Assembly: GCA_022824005.1 (NCBI GenBank)
Contig: JAJEBG010000060.1
Location: 1-64,000 of the forward strand
DNA length: 64,000 nucleotides
Origin: Paracoccaceae bacterium
Lineage (GTDB): Bacteria; Pseudomonadota; Alphaproteobacteria; Rhodobacterales; Rhodobacteraceae
Direction: 5' to 3'
The translations under genes were made by a program, and so were the position numbers. Every line of letters begins with the position of its first letter. Within the stretch, counting starts at the first letter, position 1. This document shows positions 42,003-51,651 of the stretch, one piece after another. The notes under the pieces were generated by a model. The model searched no databases, was not told the origin of the DNA, and saw only the letters and a program-made list of their open reading frames with translations.

Positions 42003-43712
42003 TCAGGCCCCTTGCCCTGACAGCTTAACGAGCCATTCAGTCATCTGTTGGCGCATGATAAATTTTCGTGGCTTGCCTGTCACGGTGAGGGGAAATTCGT
42101 CGACGAAGCGGATATAGGCCGGCACCTTAAAGTATGAAAGCTGACCCCGCACAAATTCTTGCAATTCAGCTTCTGACACTGATTTCCCGGACCGACGGAT
42201 GACCCAAGCACAGACGATCTCTCCAAATTTCTGATCGGCGATTCCAAACACTTGCACATCACTGATATTCGGATGACGGATCATACAATCCTCAATCTCA
42301 CGGGGAAAAATATTCTCCCCACCACGAATAATCATATCCTTTAGACGACCGACAATTTGGCAATAGCCTTGAGGGTCAAAAACCGCGAGATCACCCGAAT
42401 GCATCCAACCGTCCTTGATAGAGTCTCGACTTTGTTCATCGTCGTCCCAATAGCCCTTCATCACTGAATACCCTTTGGTGCAGAGTTGGCCCTTCTCGCC
42501 CACTTTGACAATTTCATCGTTTTCATTGATGATCTTGACCTCAAGGTGAGGAAGAACACGACCGACAGTCTGACATCGCTTATCGGTGGAATCATCGACA
42601 AAGCCATGAAATGAGACGGGTGACGTCTCAGTCATTCCGTAACAGACGGTGACCTCAGCCATATTCATCTCTTTATTGACCCGGTGCATAACATCTTCAG
42701 GACAGGGCGCGCCGGACATAATTCCGGTGCGCATGGTGGAGAGATTTCGTGGCTTTTGCTCCAATTCAGAAAGCATCGCGACAAACATCGTTGGCACGCC
42801 ATAGACGGCATTGCATCCCTCGCTCTCAAGAACATCCAGAGTGACCGCGGGATCAAATGACCCGCTTGGGAACACCATCGCCGCTCCTTTGCTCACCGCG
42901 CCTAAAACGCCCATGACCATTCCAAAACAATGATAGAGCGGCACCGGCAGGGCCAGCCGGTCCTGTTCGGTAAGGCAGATTCGATCAGTGACATAACGGG
43001 CATTATTGACGATATTATAATGCGACAATGTTGCCCCTTTCGGTTGGCCGGTTGTCCCTGACGTAAATTGAATATTGATGGCATCGTCATGATGGAGTTG
43101 CTCGGTCAACCAATCCATACGCCCCGCATCGACGTCACGGCCCAGCGAATAAAGATCGTCAAATGAGTGCATTCCCGGGGATTTGGACTCACCCATGATA
43201 ATGATCGAACAGAGTTGTGGTAATTTTTTGCAATTGAGTTGGCCGGGCACACAATGATCAATTTCAGGCGCAATTTGCCTGATCATGTCCTCGTAATTCG
43301 ACGATTTGAACCTTTTTGCCGCGATGAGTGCCTTGCAACCCACCTTATTGAGGGAAAACGTCAATTCGGAATGGCGATAGGCCGGGTTGATGTTCACCAG
43401 AATCAACCCAAGTTGAGCCGTTGCAAATTGAGTCAACACCCATTCAACACGGTTGGGCGACCAAATTCCAACCCGATCCCCTTTCTCCAAACCGAGAGCA
43501 AAAAGTCCGGCGGCAATTTCACCCACTGCTCTCCCAAACTCGGTGTAGGTGAGTGAAATTTTCTCCTCACAAAACACCAACGCCTGACGGTCACCAAAAC
43601 GCTCAACCGTGTTACGAAAAAATTGCGGTATCGTTTGGCTCAATAGCGGCGGCACATCAGAACCTCGAACATGCGAGAGACCGCCACGAGGTGCCAGATT
43701 CTCAGACGACAT
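42003..43712 (-). CDS. AMP-forming acyl-CoA synthetase, ACSF2-like
   Basis: A 569-residue ligase. The phosphate loop is INIQFTSGTTGQPKGATLSH, the adenine motif VTVCYGMTETSPVSF, the hinge GWMHSGDLAVFDPQGYCQIVGR, and the catalytic C-terminal lysine is in PLTVTGKPRKFIMR. It resembles the medium-chain ACSF2 group found widely in alphaproteobacteria and probably activates medium-chain fatty or related acids for beta-oxidation. It is encoded opposite to truB and rpsO. About 240 bases without a recognisable gene separate it from dapB. Confidence 0.88.
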   Translation of the reverse strand: MSSENLAPRGGLSHVRGSDVPPLLSQTIPQFFRNTVERFGDRQALVFCEEKISLTYTEFGRAVGEIAAGLFALGLEKGDRVGIWSPNRVEWVLTQFATAQLGLILVNINPAYRHSELTFSLNKVGCKALIAAKRFKSSNYEDMIRQIAPEIDHCVPGQLNCKKLPQLCSIIIMGESKSPGMHSFDDLYSLGRDVDAGRMDWLTEQLHHDDAINIQFTSGTTGQPKGATLSHYNIVNNARYVTDRICLTEQDRLALPVPLYHCFGMVMGVLGAVSKGAAMVFPSGSFDPAVTLDVLESEGCNAVYGVPTMFVAMLSELEQKPRNLSTMRTGIMSGAPCPEDVMHRVNKEMNMAEVTVCYGMTETSPVSFHGFVDDSTDKRCQTVGRVLPHLEVKIINENDEIVKVGEKGQLCTKGYSVMKGYWDDDEQSRDSIKDGWMHSGDLAVFDPQGYCQIVGRLKDMIIRGGENIFPREIEDCMIRHPNISDVQVFGIADQKFGEIVCAWVIRRSGKSVSEAELQEFVRGQLSYFKVPAYIRFVDEFPLTVTGKPRKFIMRQQMTEWLVKLSGQGA

Positions 43713-43955
43713 AGCCGCTCCAAAATCAGTTGACGCGCTTATTGGGATATATCTCCAAGAGGGTCAAAACAACTCCATTGCGATGGCACAACGAGACCAC
43801 CGGGAAATGGCATCATCTCAATGAGACACGACCATTCGTTGTTGAAAGTCAACCGCATCCATTTGATCATCTACCTCGGATGATGACTGATTAAGAGCAG
43901 CAAACTGCGCCGCGCATACATATTGAGATGGATGGCCTTGTTGATCGAACTTCGT

Positions 43956-44783
43956 CTAGCCGATTTCAAGCACATCTTTCATGTCATAGGCGCCTGGTTT
44001 TTGCTTCAACCCCCAAAGGGCCGCATTGATCGCCCCTCTCGCATAAATGGTTCGGTCAGTGGCAATATGGCGCAGAACGATGCGCTCTCCTTGACCCGAA
44101 AATATGACATCATGTTCACCCACCACGTCACCGCCCCGCACAGAAGAAAAACCAATATTGCCCGTCTTCCTTGGCCCAGTTATTCCATCTCGGCCACGGT
44201 CACTCATTGTTTCGAGCGAAATATTTCGCCCTCTCGCCGCTGCGTCCCCAAGCATCAGAGCGGTACCTGACGGAGCATCAACTTTATATCGATGATGATG
44301 TTCCAAAATTTCGATATCAAATTCTGAGCCAAGGGTATGCGCCACTTTTTCGGTCAAACCCACAAGCAAATTCACGCCGAGACTCATATTGCCGGCTCTG
44401 ATGATCACCGCTGACGTTGCGCAGCGGTTGATTTTTGTCAACTCGTGTGCGCTCATTCCCGTCGTCCCGATGACATGCACAATTTGTCTCGAAGCGGCGC
44501 ATTCTGAATTCCTGACCGTCGCTGCCGGTGTGCTGAAATCAATGATCGCATCCACCGAAGAGAACGCCTCTTCAACGTCATCTCTGATCACGATGTCTGA
44601 CTCGATATGCGGAAATTTGTCTGCGATTGTTGCGCTGACCCACGCGTGCCCAAATTGCTCGGTGGCGGCGGCTAGATGTACCAATGGATTTTCGGAGACC
44701 GTTTCAACAAGCATCTGGCCCATTCGACCCGAAACGCCGACCACACCCAATCGAGCAGGCTCTGAGGGTAAATTTTTGGTCAT
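43956..44783 (-). CDS. dapB: 4-hydroxy-tetrahydrodipicolinate reductase
   Basis: A 275-residue NAD(P)H enzyme of lysine and diaminopimelate synthesis. The nucleotide fold is LGVVGVSGRMGQML and the substrate motif is EILEHHHRYKVDAPSGTALM, with the conserved His-His, Lys and SGT. Length and motif order are normal. It is convergent with truB's side and divergent from rpsO. Confidence 0.95.
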   Translation of the reverse strand: MTKNLPSEPARLGVVGVSGRMGQMLVETVSENPLVHLAAATEQFGHAWVSATIADKFPHIESDIVIRDDVEEAFSSVDAIIDFSTPAATVRNSECAASRQIVHVIGTTGMSAHELTKINRCATSAVIIRAGNMSLGVNLLVGLTEKVAHTLGSEFDIEILEHHHRYKVDAPSGTALMLGDAAARGRNISLETMSDRGRDGITGPRKTGNIGFSSVRGGDVVGEHDVIFSGQGERIVLRHIATDRTIYARGAINAALWGLKQKPGAYDMKDVLEIG

Positions 44784-45083
44784 TTTCCGTCATTACCTTT
44801 TGTCGCTCATCGGCTGCTATCAATCATTCTGTTAAATTTCAAGGCACCGAAGGCATAAATTTGGGCCTGTTGGACCGCAAAGCCAGAACCCTTAAAGGGG
44901 TCAAAGTCACAACTTAATATAAATCCCCATTTTGCTTGTCACTTTATTTTCCGTCCACTCTTTTATTTTGACCCTAAAGTGATTAGTTTAGTAAGGCGAG
45001 GGGCCGTAGCATAAGGTTGCGGTCAATTGTGGTTTGGCTGGACGACATCCCGGCTGATACCAAGATCGGAAAAGGAGACGTAG
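44784..45083. other. Divergent intergenic region dapB/rpsO
   Basis: This 300-base stretch must hold the rpsO promoter and leader and the dapB promoter. The last part has a good ribosome site for rpsO (aaaaggag at about 45071). I see AT-rich candidates for promoter boxes but none close enough to consensus to call, and no gene. Confidence 0.5.
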
Positions 45084-45353
45084 ATGTCGATCTCAAGTGA
45101 AATGAAATCCGAATTGATCAATGAGTATAAACGGGCTGAGCGCGATACGGGATCGCCAGAGGTACAAGTGGCCATCATGTCCTCACGAATTCGTGCCCTG
45201 ACAGAGCATTTCCAAGAACACAAGAAAGACGACCATTCGCGTCGAGGTCTGTTCAAGCTAATCGCCCAGAGGCGAAAATTATTGGATTATGTCAAAGCAA
45301 AAGACGAAACTCGTTACCAAACACTCATCAACAAATTGGGACTGCGCAGATAG
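45084..45353 (+). CDS. rpsO: Ribosomal protein uS15
   Basis: An 89-residue 30S protein starting [21 protein letters not shown], with the rRNA-binding block [34 protein letters not shown] and ending [16 protein letters not shown]. The initial Met is followed by the conserved length of 89. It precedes pnp by about 150 bases, the classic pair. Confidence 0.97.
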   Translation: MSISSEMKSELINEYKRAERDTGSPEVQVAIMSSRIRALTEHFQEHKKDDHSRRGLFKLIAQRRKLLDYVKAKDETRYQTLINKLGLRR

Positions 45354-45448
45354 CTTGGCATAGCCTCACACAATCGCGATGAAATCGGAACAAGAGACGC
45401 TTGACGAAAAGTCGAAGGGCGTAAGCAAGATTTCTTCTGAAGAACACC

Positions 45449-45465
45449 TCGGTTCGCGGAACCGA
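45449..45465 (+). promoter_or_regulatory. Short hairpin in the rpsO-pnp spacer
   Basis: A 7-bp stem tcggttc/gaaccga with a 3-base loop lies 41 bases before pnp. In enterobacteria a hairpin in the pnp leader is cut by RNase III and lets PNPase control its own mRNA. An equivalent role here is only inferred. Confidence 0.35.
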
Positions 45466-45506
45466 CGACAACAATTGCTGATCTCATCAGCATCGAAAGG
45501 ATAATT

Positions 45507-47612
45507 ATGTTCAAACATATTTCAAAAAGTATGGACTGGGGCCAAGAGCGCCTTGTTCTTGAAACCGGAAAAATTGCCCGTCAGGCGGACGGGGCTGTCG
45601 TGGCCTCTCTCGGCGAGACCTCAGTATTGGCAGCAGTGACCTTTGATAAAGTGCCAAAGGCCGAATTGGATTTTTTCCCACTCACCGTTCACTATCAGGA
45701 AAAATATTATGCGGCCGGCAAAGTGCCGGGTGGATTTTTCAAGCGTGAAGCCCGACCATCGGAAAAAGAAACACTGACCTCAAGATTGATTGATCGACCT
45801 ATCCGTCCCCTTTTCAAGTCAGGCTTTCGCAGCGAAGTTAATGTCATCTGTACCGTGCTTTCTCACGACCTTGTCAATGACCCCGATATCGTCGCGATGA
45901 TTGCGGCCTCTGCCGCTTTGACAATCTCTGGATCACCATTTTTGGGACCGATTGGGGGAGCCCGCGTGGGATTCTCGAACGGCGAGTATCGTCTCAACCC
46001 CCCGGTGTCGGACATGCATGATATTCGGAATAACCCCGATCAAAAACTTGACCTGGTGGTGGCCGGAACATCGGACGCGGTAATGATGGTCGAATCCGAA
46101 GCCTATGAGTTATCAGAGGCTGAAATGCTGGGCGCGGTTCAATTTGGGCATGCAGAAATGCAACCCGTCATTGACATGATCACGGCGTTTGCTGAAGAAG
46201 CTGGCATTCAGCCTTTTGAATTTGAGTCTCCTGACTATAGCGAACTCTGCGAACGGGTTCGGGAAAGCGGGACGGAAAGAATGAAAGAGGCCTTTGCCAT
46301 CTTGGATAAGAAAGATCGTCAACAGGCCATTAATCAAAGCCGTATCGCCATCAAGGAGTCACTTTCAGAGGCGGACGTTGAGGACCGCCATCTCACCGAT
46401 GCCATCAAAAAACTAGAGGCCGACTTGGTGCGCGGAAACATCATTGCAGGAGAATCAAGAATTGACGGTCGTGATCAAACGACCGTCCGGGCGATTGACT
46501 GCGAAGTCGGATTGATCCCACGGGCGCATGGCTCGGCGTTGTTCACACGGGGCGAGACACAGGCTATGGCCATCACAACATTGGGCACTGGCGAGGACGA
46601 ACAAATTATTGATGCCCTGCATGGCAACTATCGCTCCAACTTTCTCTTACACTACAATTTTCCCCCCTATTCAGTGGGAGAAACAGGTCGTCTTGGCCCA
46701 CCGGGAAGACGAGAGGTGGGACATGGAAAATTGGCTTGGCGCGCGCTGCAGGCCGTGTTGCCTAACGCCACCGAATTTCCCTACACTGTGAGAGTGGTCT
46801 CTGAAATCACTGAGTCCAACGGCTCATCTTCAATGGCGACAGTCTGTGGCTCTTCACTCTCAATGATGGATGCCGGTGTGCCACTAAAGGCACCGGTGGC
46901 GGGTGTCGCCATGGGTCTGATTCTCGAGTCCGATGGCCGTTTTGCCATTTTAACAGATATTTTGGGAGATGAAGACCATTTGGGCGATATGGACTTCAAA
47001 GTGGCCGGTACCGAGAACGGCATCACCTCTTTGCAGATGGACATCAAAGTGGCAGGGATCACGATGGAGATTATGGAACATGCCCTAAGCCAAGCCAAGG
47101 AAGGCCGACTGCATATTCTCTCTGAAATGGCACAATCGCTCACCGAAGCCAGTGAGTTCTCTGCCTATGCCCCAAGGATTAAATCCTTGACCATTCCTGT
47201 CGACAAGATTCGCGAAGTCATCGGAACGGGTGGAAAAGTCATTCGTGAAATCGTTGAAACGTCCGGAGCGAAGGTGGATGTCAACGATGATGGTGTCATC
47301 AAGATCGCGTCATCAGATAACACGGCGATTGAAAAAGCCTACGATATGATCCACTCCATTGTTGCAGAACCAGAGGAAGGACAGATCTATTCTGGTAAAG
47401 TGGTTAAGATTCTTGATTTTGGTGCTTTTGTCAATTTCTTTGGAAAGAGAGACGGACTGGTTCACATCAGTCAAATTACGCAAAGACGTTTGGGTCACCC
47501 GTCTGAAGTTCTGAAGGAAGGCCAAAGCGTGAAGGTGAAACTGGTGGGCTTTGACAATAAGGGCAAGGTGCGGTTGTCAATGAAAGATGTCGACCAAGAT
47601 TTCGGAGCCTAG
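45507..47612 (+). CDS. pnp: Polynucleotide phosphorylase
   Basis: A 701-residue 3'-5' phosphorolytic exoribonuclease. Two RNase PH domains (about 1-210 and 310-540) flank a helical linker; the second contains the phosphate and metal region [22 protein letters not shown] domain ([12 protein letters not shown]) and an S1 domain ([20 protein letters not shown]) follow. It degrades RNA, likely within a degradosome. The stop is the last core-genome landmark before the accessory island. Confidence 0.98.
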   Translation: MFKHISKSMDWGQERLVLETGKIARQADGAVVASLGETSVLAAVTFDKVPKAELDFFPLTVHYQEKYYAAGKVPGGFFKREARPSEKETLTSRLIDRPIRPLFKSGFRSEVNVICTVLSHDLVNDPDIVAMIAASAALTISGSPFLGPIGGARVGFSNGEYRLNPPVSDMHDIRNNPDQKLDLVVAGTSDAVMMVESEAYELSEAEMLGAVQFGHAEMQPVIDMITAFAEEAGIQPFEFESPDYSELCERVRESGTERMKEAFAILDKKDRQQAINQSRIAIKESLSEADVEDRHLTDAIKKLEADLVRGNIIAGESRIDGRDQTTVRAIDCEVGLIPRAHGSALFTRGETQAMAITTLGTGEDEQIIDALHGNYRSNFLLHYNFPPYSVGETGRLGPPGRREVGHGKLAWRALQAVLPNATEFPYTVRVVSEITESNGSSSMATVCGSSLSMMDAGVPLKAPVAGVAMGLILESDGRFAILTDILGDEDHLGDMDFKVAGTENGITSLQMDIKVAGITMEIMEHALSQAKEGRLHILSEMAQSLTEASEFSAYAPRIKSLTIPVDKIREVIGTGGKVIREIVETSGAKVDVNDDGVIKIASSDNTAIEKAYDMIHSIVAEPEEGQIYSGKVVKILDFGAFVNFFGKRDGLVHISQITQRRLGHPSEVLKEGQSVKVKLVGFDNKGKVRLSMKDVDQDFGA

Positions 47613-47647
47613 CCGCTCAAACCACCGGCGACCTTATTGATATTTCT

Positions 47648-47840
47648 CTAATAATTCGTCGTGCATCTTAATTTGGGCCCCCATCCCCCGGTGTTGCGAT
47701 TGATCTCCCGGTAAACTGTTGACCGGTCTCGGCCCAGTTGCTGAGCAATCGCGCCTTGTGAAAGACCGGTTTTCTTTAGCGCTTCAATCTGGTATCGTTC
47801 TTCGTAGGTTAAGTGACGGTAGCCTTTGGATATGACAACG
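47648..47840 (-). pseudogene. IS30-family transposase relic (N-terminal HTH part)
   Basis: The minus strand encodes YRHLTYEERYQIEALKKTG, then AIAQQLGRDRSTVYREINRN, the start and helix-turn-helix of IS30-type transposases. The similarity fades after NRNTGG and a stop follows, so the DDE catalytic domain is gone. No ATG start is intact. It lies about 35 bases after the pnp stop and marks the left edge of the accessory region. Confidence 0.75.
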
Positions 47841-47905
47841 TTTCCTTTTGTTCATATAGGAACTGTCGCCGTGACTTCGCCGCCACGCAACATCATGCGT
47901 CTAAA

Positions 47906-47933
47906 AACACATGATCAAACTGCATCATGTGTT
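47906..47933. promoter_or_regulatory. Inverted repeat upstream of the ImmA-type protease gene
   Basis: Two perfect 10-base arms, aacacatgat and atcatgtgtt, enclose 8 bases, about 106 bases before the gene. It could be an operator for the helix-turn-helix part of that protein or a transcription end of an earlier element. Further AT-rich TTTTCA/TGAAAA elements lie between it and the start codon. Confidence 0.45.
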
Positions 47934-48039
47934 GCACTTCACTCAGCCCTACGTCCCTTAATTGGAAACTAACAAGAATTTTCAATGAAAACTGGCGTTT
48001 TTCCATGAAAATGAGTTAGAATCCAGTAGGAGATGAGAG

Positions 48040-49227
48040 ATGGCCAAAAGCATTAAAGCACCAGCAACGCCCGCTGTCCTGGCATGGGCACGTGAAACGG
48101 CCTCAATGGGAGTCGAGGAAGTTTCCGCACGCTTTCGGTCTGCCAACATCACTCCTGAGCGCATTGAAGCTTGGGAAAGTGATGGCGCTGAAGACATGCC
48201 GACACTGGCTCAACTCAAGAAACTGTCTGAGATTTACAAGCGCCCTCTGGCCGTCTTTTTTCTTCAAAAAGCGCCGTACGCCTTCCGTGTGCCGCGCGAT
48301 TTTCGGCGCGTGCGAGGGCAACCCGAAGGAATATCGTGCGCGTTGCGTTTTAAACTGCGAGCCGCCGAAGAACGCCGCCTGACGGCCTTGCAACTCTATG
48401 AGGATCTGGACGAAACCCCGCCGCAATTTCCGCTATCAGGACAAATGCGCGAGCGTCCCGCCGACTTAGCAGAACGCGCCCGCGAAGCACTCGGCATCTC
48501 TGTTGCTGACCAGCTCGCATGGCCGACCCAATACGAAGCCTTGCGGTCATGGAAAAACGCAGTCGAACGTCTGGGCGTTCTGGTGTTCCAAATCCCCACC
48601 ATCGACATTGGCGTAATGCGCGGCTTCTCGATCGCGGAAATGCCTCTGCCAGTAGTCGGCATCAATCGCGGTGAAAGGCCCCGCGCCCGCATCTTCTCAA
48701 TCATGCACGAGCTGACGCACTTGATGTTGCGCCAGACCGGTATCTGCGACTTCAACGAAGACTCGGATGCACCGCCAGAGACGCGGCGTGTTGAGGTCTT
48801 TTGCAACGCGGTCGCGGCAGAAATTCTCGCCCCTGCTGAGATTTTCTTGTCACAAGCTGAAATCGCCTCACGCCCTGCGGTGGAGCAAGAATGGCACGAA
48901 GACACCATTCAAACGCTCTCGAACCGTTTCAATGTCAGCCGCACCTTCATCGTGCGTCGGCTGCTCGAACATGGGCGATGCACCGCCAGTTTCTATCAGG
49001 CAAAGCAAGCACTCTATCTCAGCCAGTTCCGCAAGATTCGCGCTGAACACTCGGAAGTGCGAGAGAAGTGGGGCGAGAAACGTCAGCGCATCTTAGGCGA
49101 TGCCTTCACAGGATTGGTCATCGACACCTATCGCTCGGGCAATCTCACGCTGTCTGAAATGCTAGGCCATCTGCAAATCAAGACAAAGCACCTGCCTCAG
49201 CTCGAAGCACACTTCGGGGCTATCTGA
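48040..49227 (+). CDS. XRE-HTH/ImmA-IrrE family metalloprotease
   Basis: A 395-residue protein. The N-terminal part (about 1-75) looks like a helix-turn-helix of the XRE type (VEEVSARFRSANITPERIEAW). The central part holds the gluzincin motif SIMHELTHLML (HExxH) with a downstream Glu in VEVFCNAVAAEILAP, the COG2856/ImmA arrangement that cleaves repressors or antitoxins. The C-terminal part is helical. The next gene, 2 bases away, encodes a DUF4411 PIN-like protein, so they form a two-gene module reminiscent of toxin-antitoxin or stress-switch units. Preceded by aggagatgag. Confidence 0.85.
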   Translation: MAKSIKAPATPAVLAWARETASMGVEEVSARFRSANITPERIEAWESDGAEDMPTLAQLKKLSEIYKRPLAVFFLQKAPYAFRVPRDFRRVRGQPEGISCALRFKLRAAEERRLTALQLYEDLDETPPQFPLSGQMRERPADLAERAREALGISVADQLAWPTQYEALRSWKNAVERLGVLVFQIPTIDIGVMRGFSIAEMPLPVVGINRGERPRARIFSIMHELTHLMLRQTGICDFNEDSDAPPETRRVEVFCNAVAAEILAPAEIFLSQAEIASRPAVEQEWHEDTIQTLSNRFNVSRTFIVRRLLEHGRCTASFYQAKQALYLSQFRKIRAEHSEVREKWGEKRQRILGDAFTGLVIDTYRSGNLTLSEMLGHLQIKTKHLPQLEAHFGAI

Positions 49228-49229
49228 GT

Positions 49230-49712
49230 ATGCCAACACCGCAATTCAGCATCGACACAAGCTGCCTAGTGAACGCCTGGAATCGCGCCTACCAAATCGA
49301 GATTCTGCCGTCGATATGGGAACACGTTGAAGCCATCGTGCGGGATGAAATCGCGGTCGTCACAATGCAGGTTTTTGACGAGATTAAGCGCAAAGACGAT
49401 GCCCTGGCCAAATGGTGCAAAGAACGCAAGGACATGTTCCTGCCCATTGATGAAAAGCACATGGAGCATCTAAAGGGCATCATGGAACGCCATCCGCGCA
49501 TAGCTTCAAAGGGGTCCAGTCGCAACTTCGCCGACCCGTGGGTAATCGCTCTCGCTCAATGCTATGATCCGTCATGCTGTGTCGTCACCGAAGAAGGCTT
49601 GAGCCGCAACACGAAAAATCCGAAAATCCCCCTCGTCTGTGAGAGCGAAGGGCTGACGCATTGCACCTTCAATAAGCTGATACGCGACACTGGATGGAGT
49701 GAGCGTAGATAA
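49230..49712 (+). CDS. DUF4411 PIN-like protein, partner of the ImmA-type protease
   Basis: A 160-residue protein starting PQFSIDTSCLVNAWNRAY, with the first acidic residue of a PIN-like nuclease in IDTSCL. A second acidic patch is in VFDEIKRKDDAL, and FADPWVIALAQ and VVTEEGLSRN give the C-terminal acids. DUF4411 proteins are commonly encoded next to COG2856 proteases and predicted as toxins. RNase activity is inferred. It starts 2 bases after the protease gene and is followed by a clear terminator. Confidence 0.82.
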   Translation: MPTPQFSIDTSCLVNAWNRAYQIEILPSIWEHVEAIVRDEIAVVTMQVFDEIKRKDDALAKWCKERKDMFLPIDEKHMEHLKGIMERHPRIASKGSSRNFADPWVIALAQCYDPSCCVVTEEGLSRNTKNPKIPLVCESEGLTHCTFNKLIRDTGWSERR

Positions 49713-49713
49713 A

Positions 49714-49739
49714 AAACGGCCCGCGTTAGCAGGCCGTTT
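49714..49739 (+). terminator. Terminator after the protease/PIN module
   Basis: Arms aaacggcc and ggccgttt (8 bp) around a 10-base loop, followed by a short T-rich stretch, end the two-gene unit 2 bases after its last stop codon. Confidence 0.75.
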
Positions 49740-49762
49740 CCTTGATTTCCGCTAAAGGGAAA

Positions 49763-49891
49763 TTAGCAACCACAAGTCGGGCAAGTGTACTCGCTCAGCG
49801 ACTTGAGGAACTTACGCCCTGCGTCGATGGCAGGCGAACGGTCGGCAAATACAACCGTCGCAGACATCAGGATGGCGACGGCGGCAACCAT
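49763..49891 (-). CDS. Possible 42-residue secreted peptide with cysteine tail
   Basis: A minus-strand frame starting MVAAVAILMSATVVFA, a plausible signal peptide, and ending SLSEYTCPTCGC, a cysteine-rich tail. The frame stays open upstream into the Tn3 relic without a stop. I do not recognise the family. The end of the signal-like segment and the CPTCGC tail make it look like a real small exported protein or the 3' end of a lost gene. Confidence 0.4.
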   Translation of the reverse strand: MVAAVAILMSATVVFADRSPAIDAGRKFLKSLSEYTCPTCGC

Positions 49892-49937
49892 CAGGCGCCC
49901 GCGTCCGGTTCTTCTTGTCAGATGCGCCGAACGCCCC

Positions 49938-50153
49938 GTAACGCCGCCTATTCCGACTCCATGTTCGGCCTGTTCTGGCTGCTGGGGTACCAATTTTGTC
50001 CACTTCTGGCTGACATTGGCGGGACACATCAAAATCAAACTGATCCTCGAAAACTGGGAAGACCTGATGCGTCTCACCGGATCGTCAAAACTTGGTCACC
50101 TCAAGGCGGCAGGCATCATGCGCATTCTCCGTTCGGGCTACGCCCTCACTGCG
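49938..50153 (+). pseudogene. Tn3-family transposase relic, left copy
   Basis: The translation AYSDSMFGLFWLLGYQF then LLADIGG, and in another frame ENWEDLMRLTGSSKLGHLKA, matches two stretches of the C-terminal part of Tn3-family transposases that lie tens of residues apart in intact proteins. So the fragment has lost the catalytic Asp context, an internal segment and its frame. A second copy with the same internal deletion lies at 57197-57403. Confidence 0.7.
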
Positions 50154-50198
50154 ATGAGGGGCGAGCGTTGCACTTCACTGTGGAAGTGGGGAAACCTT

Positions 50199-50464
50199 TG
50201 TTGAGGTCATCGCCATCTTTGCAACCCCCGCTATCATCAGACGCTTCGGTATGCGCCCAGCTTTGATCGCGACGATACTTCTGGCCATTGGTCCAATTCA
50301 GCTTCTGGCCGCAGTTCAGACCATTCCACTGCTGTTCGGGGCGGCGATGGAAGGGCTTTACTATGACATCTACGCAAGCCTATGATTTTCAGACCGTCAT
50401 TCAGGTTGCCTCTGCCATTGCCCTCAGCGCAGCTGTCGTCCTGATTCTTGGCAAAGCTCGATAG
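50199..50464 (+). pseudogene. 3' end of a broken MFS-type transporter gene
   Basis: One frame reads FVEVIAIFATPAIIRRFGMR, then further hydrophobic helices to GAAMEGLYYDIYASL, where a stop occurs. The continuation DFQTVIQVASAIALSAAVVL is found one base out of frame and ends at 50464. The helix-loop pattern with RRFGMR fits the last three membrane spans of a major facilitator transporter. The 5' portion is replaced by the Tn3 relic. It ends 10 bases from the convergent lacI-like gene. Confidence 0.55.
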
Positions 50465-50474
50465 CTTGCGACGC

Positions 50475-51489
50475 CTAGTGCGTTTGACGCAGTTGCAGCG
50501 TGGGGGGATATGAATCTTCTCGTTCGTTTTGTTGGAGTCAGCAAAGCGCTTTTGCATAAGTGTGACGATCGCATCGATAGTTGACCCAATTGGATTTCGC
50601 ACAGTCGTGAGGGGAAACATGGGCCAACCGGCCAGCTCCGTGTCATCAAACCCTGTCACCGAAATGTCGTCAGGGACAGACATACCTAGGGCTTGGATGT
50701 GCCCTAACGCACCGATCGCAGAGGCATCATTGGCACAGACGATCGCGTCAATCGTGCCGTCCGTTTGAATAAGCTGCTTTGCTGCCTCAAATCCCCCTTC
50801 GACGGTGAAATGCCCATTCATCTCTGCCGCCAGTTCTAATGCGGCGGCATCAAGCACGTCGACCAAACCAGTGCGACGGTCGTCTGAGGAGTGGAAGCCG
50901 GCAGGCCCTGCAATAAATGCAAAACGCCTCCGGTCCCGGGCCAATAAGGCCTCGACAATCATCTGCATGCCCGCTGTATTCTGACAACAAACGGTATCAG
51001 CTTCGGCATTCTTAAGACTACGCCCATAACAGATCATCTGGATGCCCAGTTTCCTACATCGCTGGACAAGGGCATCGGACATGCTGCCGCGCACGGCAAT
51101 GGCATCGAGAGGGAATCGCAATACATCCTCGACGGTGGGTCTTCCGCCTTCTTTCTCTCCCGTGATGAGCAGTGGCCACAGCCTTGCTGATTGAGGGCGT
51201 CACACAATCGCATGAAGAATTCATTGTCATGCGGATTACGAATGGCACCGACAACGACGGCAACCAGATGGGACCGGCCGCCTTGCAGACCAGCAGCAAG
51301 AGCGTTTGGCTGATATCCAACTTCTGCGGCTACAGCGAAGATTCGATTGCGTTTTTCGGCATCAACATAGCCGCCTTCGGTAAATGCCCGCGACACGGCA
51401 GAACGGGACACACCTGCCAAATCTGCAACCATTTGGGCCGTCACACGTCGCGGGCGCACTGCGTTATCTGTCGGGTTTGTCATGGCCAA
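50475..51489 (-). pseudogene. LacI-family regulator, frameshifted
   Basis: The start codes for a LacI helix-turn-helix, RVTAQMVADLAGVSRSAVSR, with the hinge helix QPNALAAGL. The ligand-binding domain follows (FAFIAGPAGFHSSDDRRTG, DISVTGFDDTELAGWP). Two breaks are visible: around 51160-51185, where QQG passes through two frames to LITGEKEGG, and in a run of six G bases at about 50512-50517, where one more base would restore the family-like end PPTLQLRQTH. It is divergent from the ugp operon and probably was its regulator. Either it is decaying or the run-length calls are errors. Confidence 0.8.
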
Positions 51490-51651
51490 TCAATACCCCA
51501 CCGGTCTTGTAGTTTGTCAAGGATGACACGAAAACTTCGCAGTTCCGTTAAATTGGCCCGCTATGTGAACACCTGTGCATAGGAGCAAGACTCCTTCGTA
51601 TTCGACAATTCCTGCGGAATCCGGCGGCTTGAAGTCGACCGTCGGCACCGC

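Noticed and set aside
49742-50266. Long plus-strand frame of 174 codons covering the small peptide and Tn3 relic
   Set aside because: Only the part with LLGYQF resembles a protein family, and that is a broken transposase piece; the rest is antisense or out of frame.
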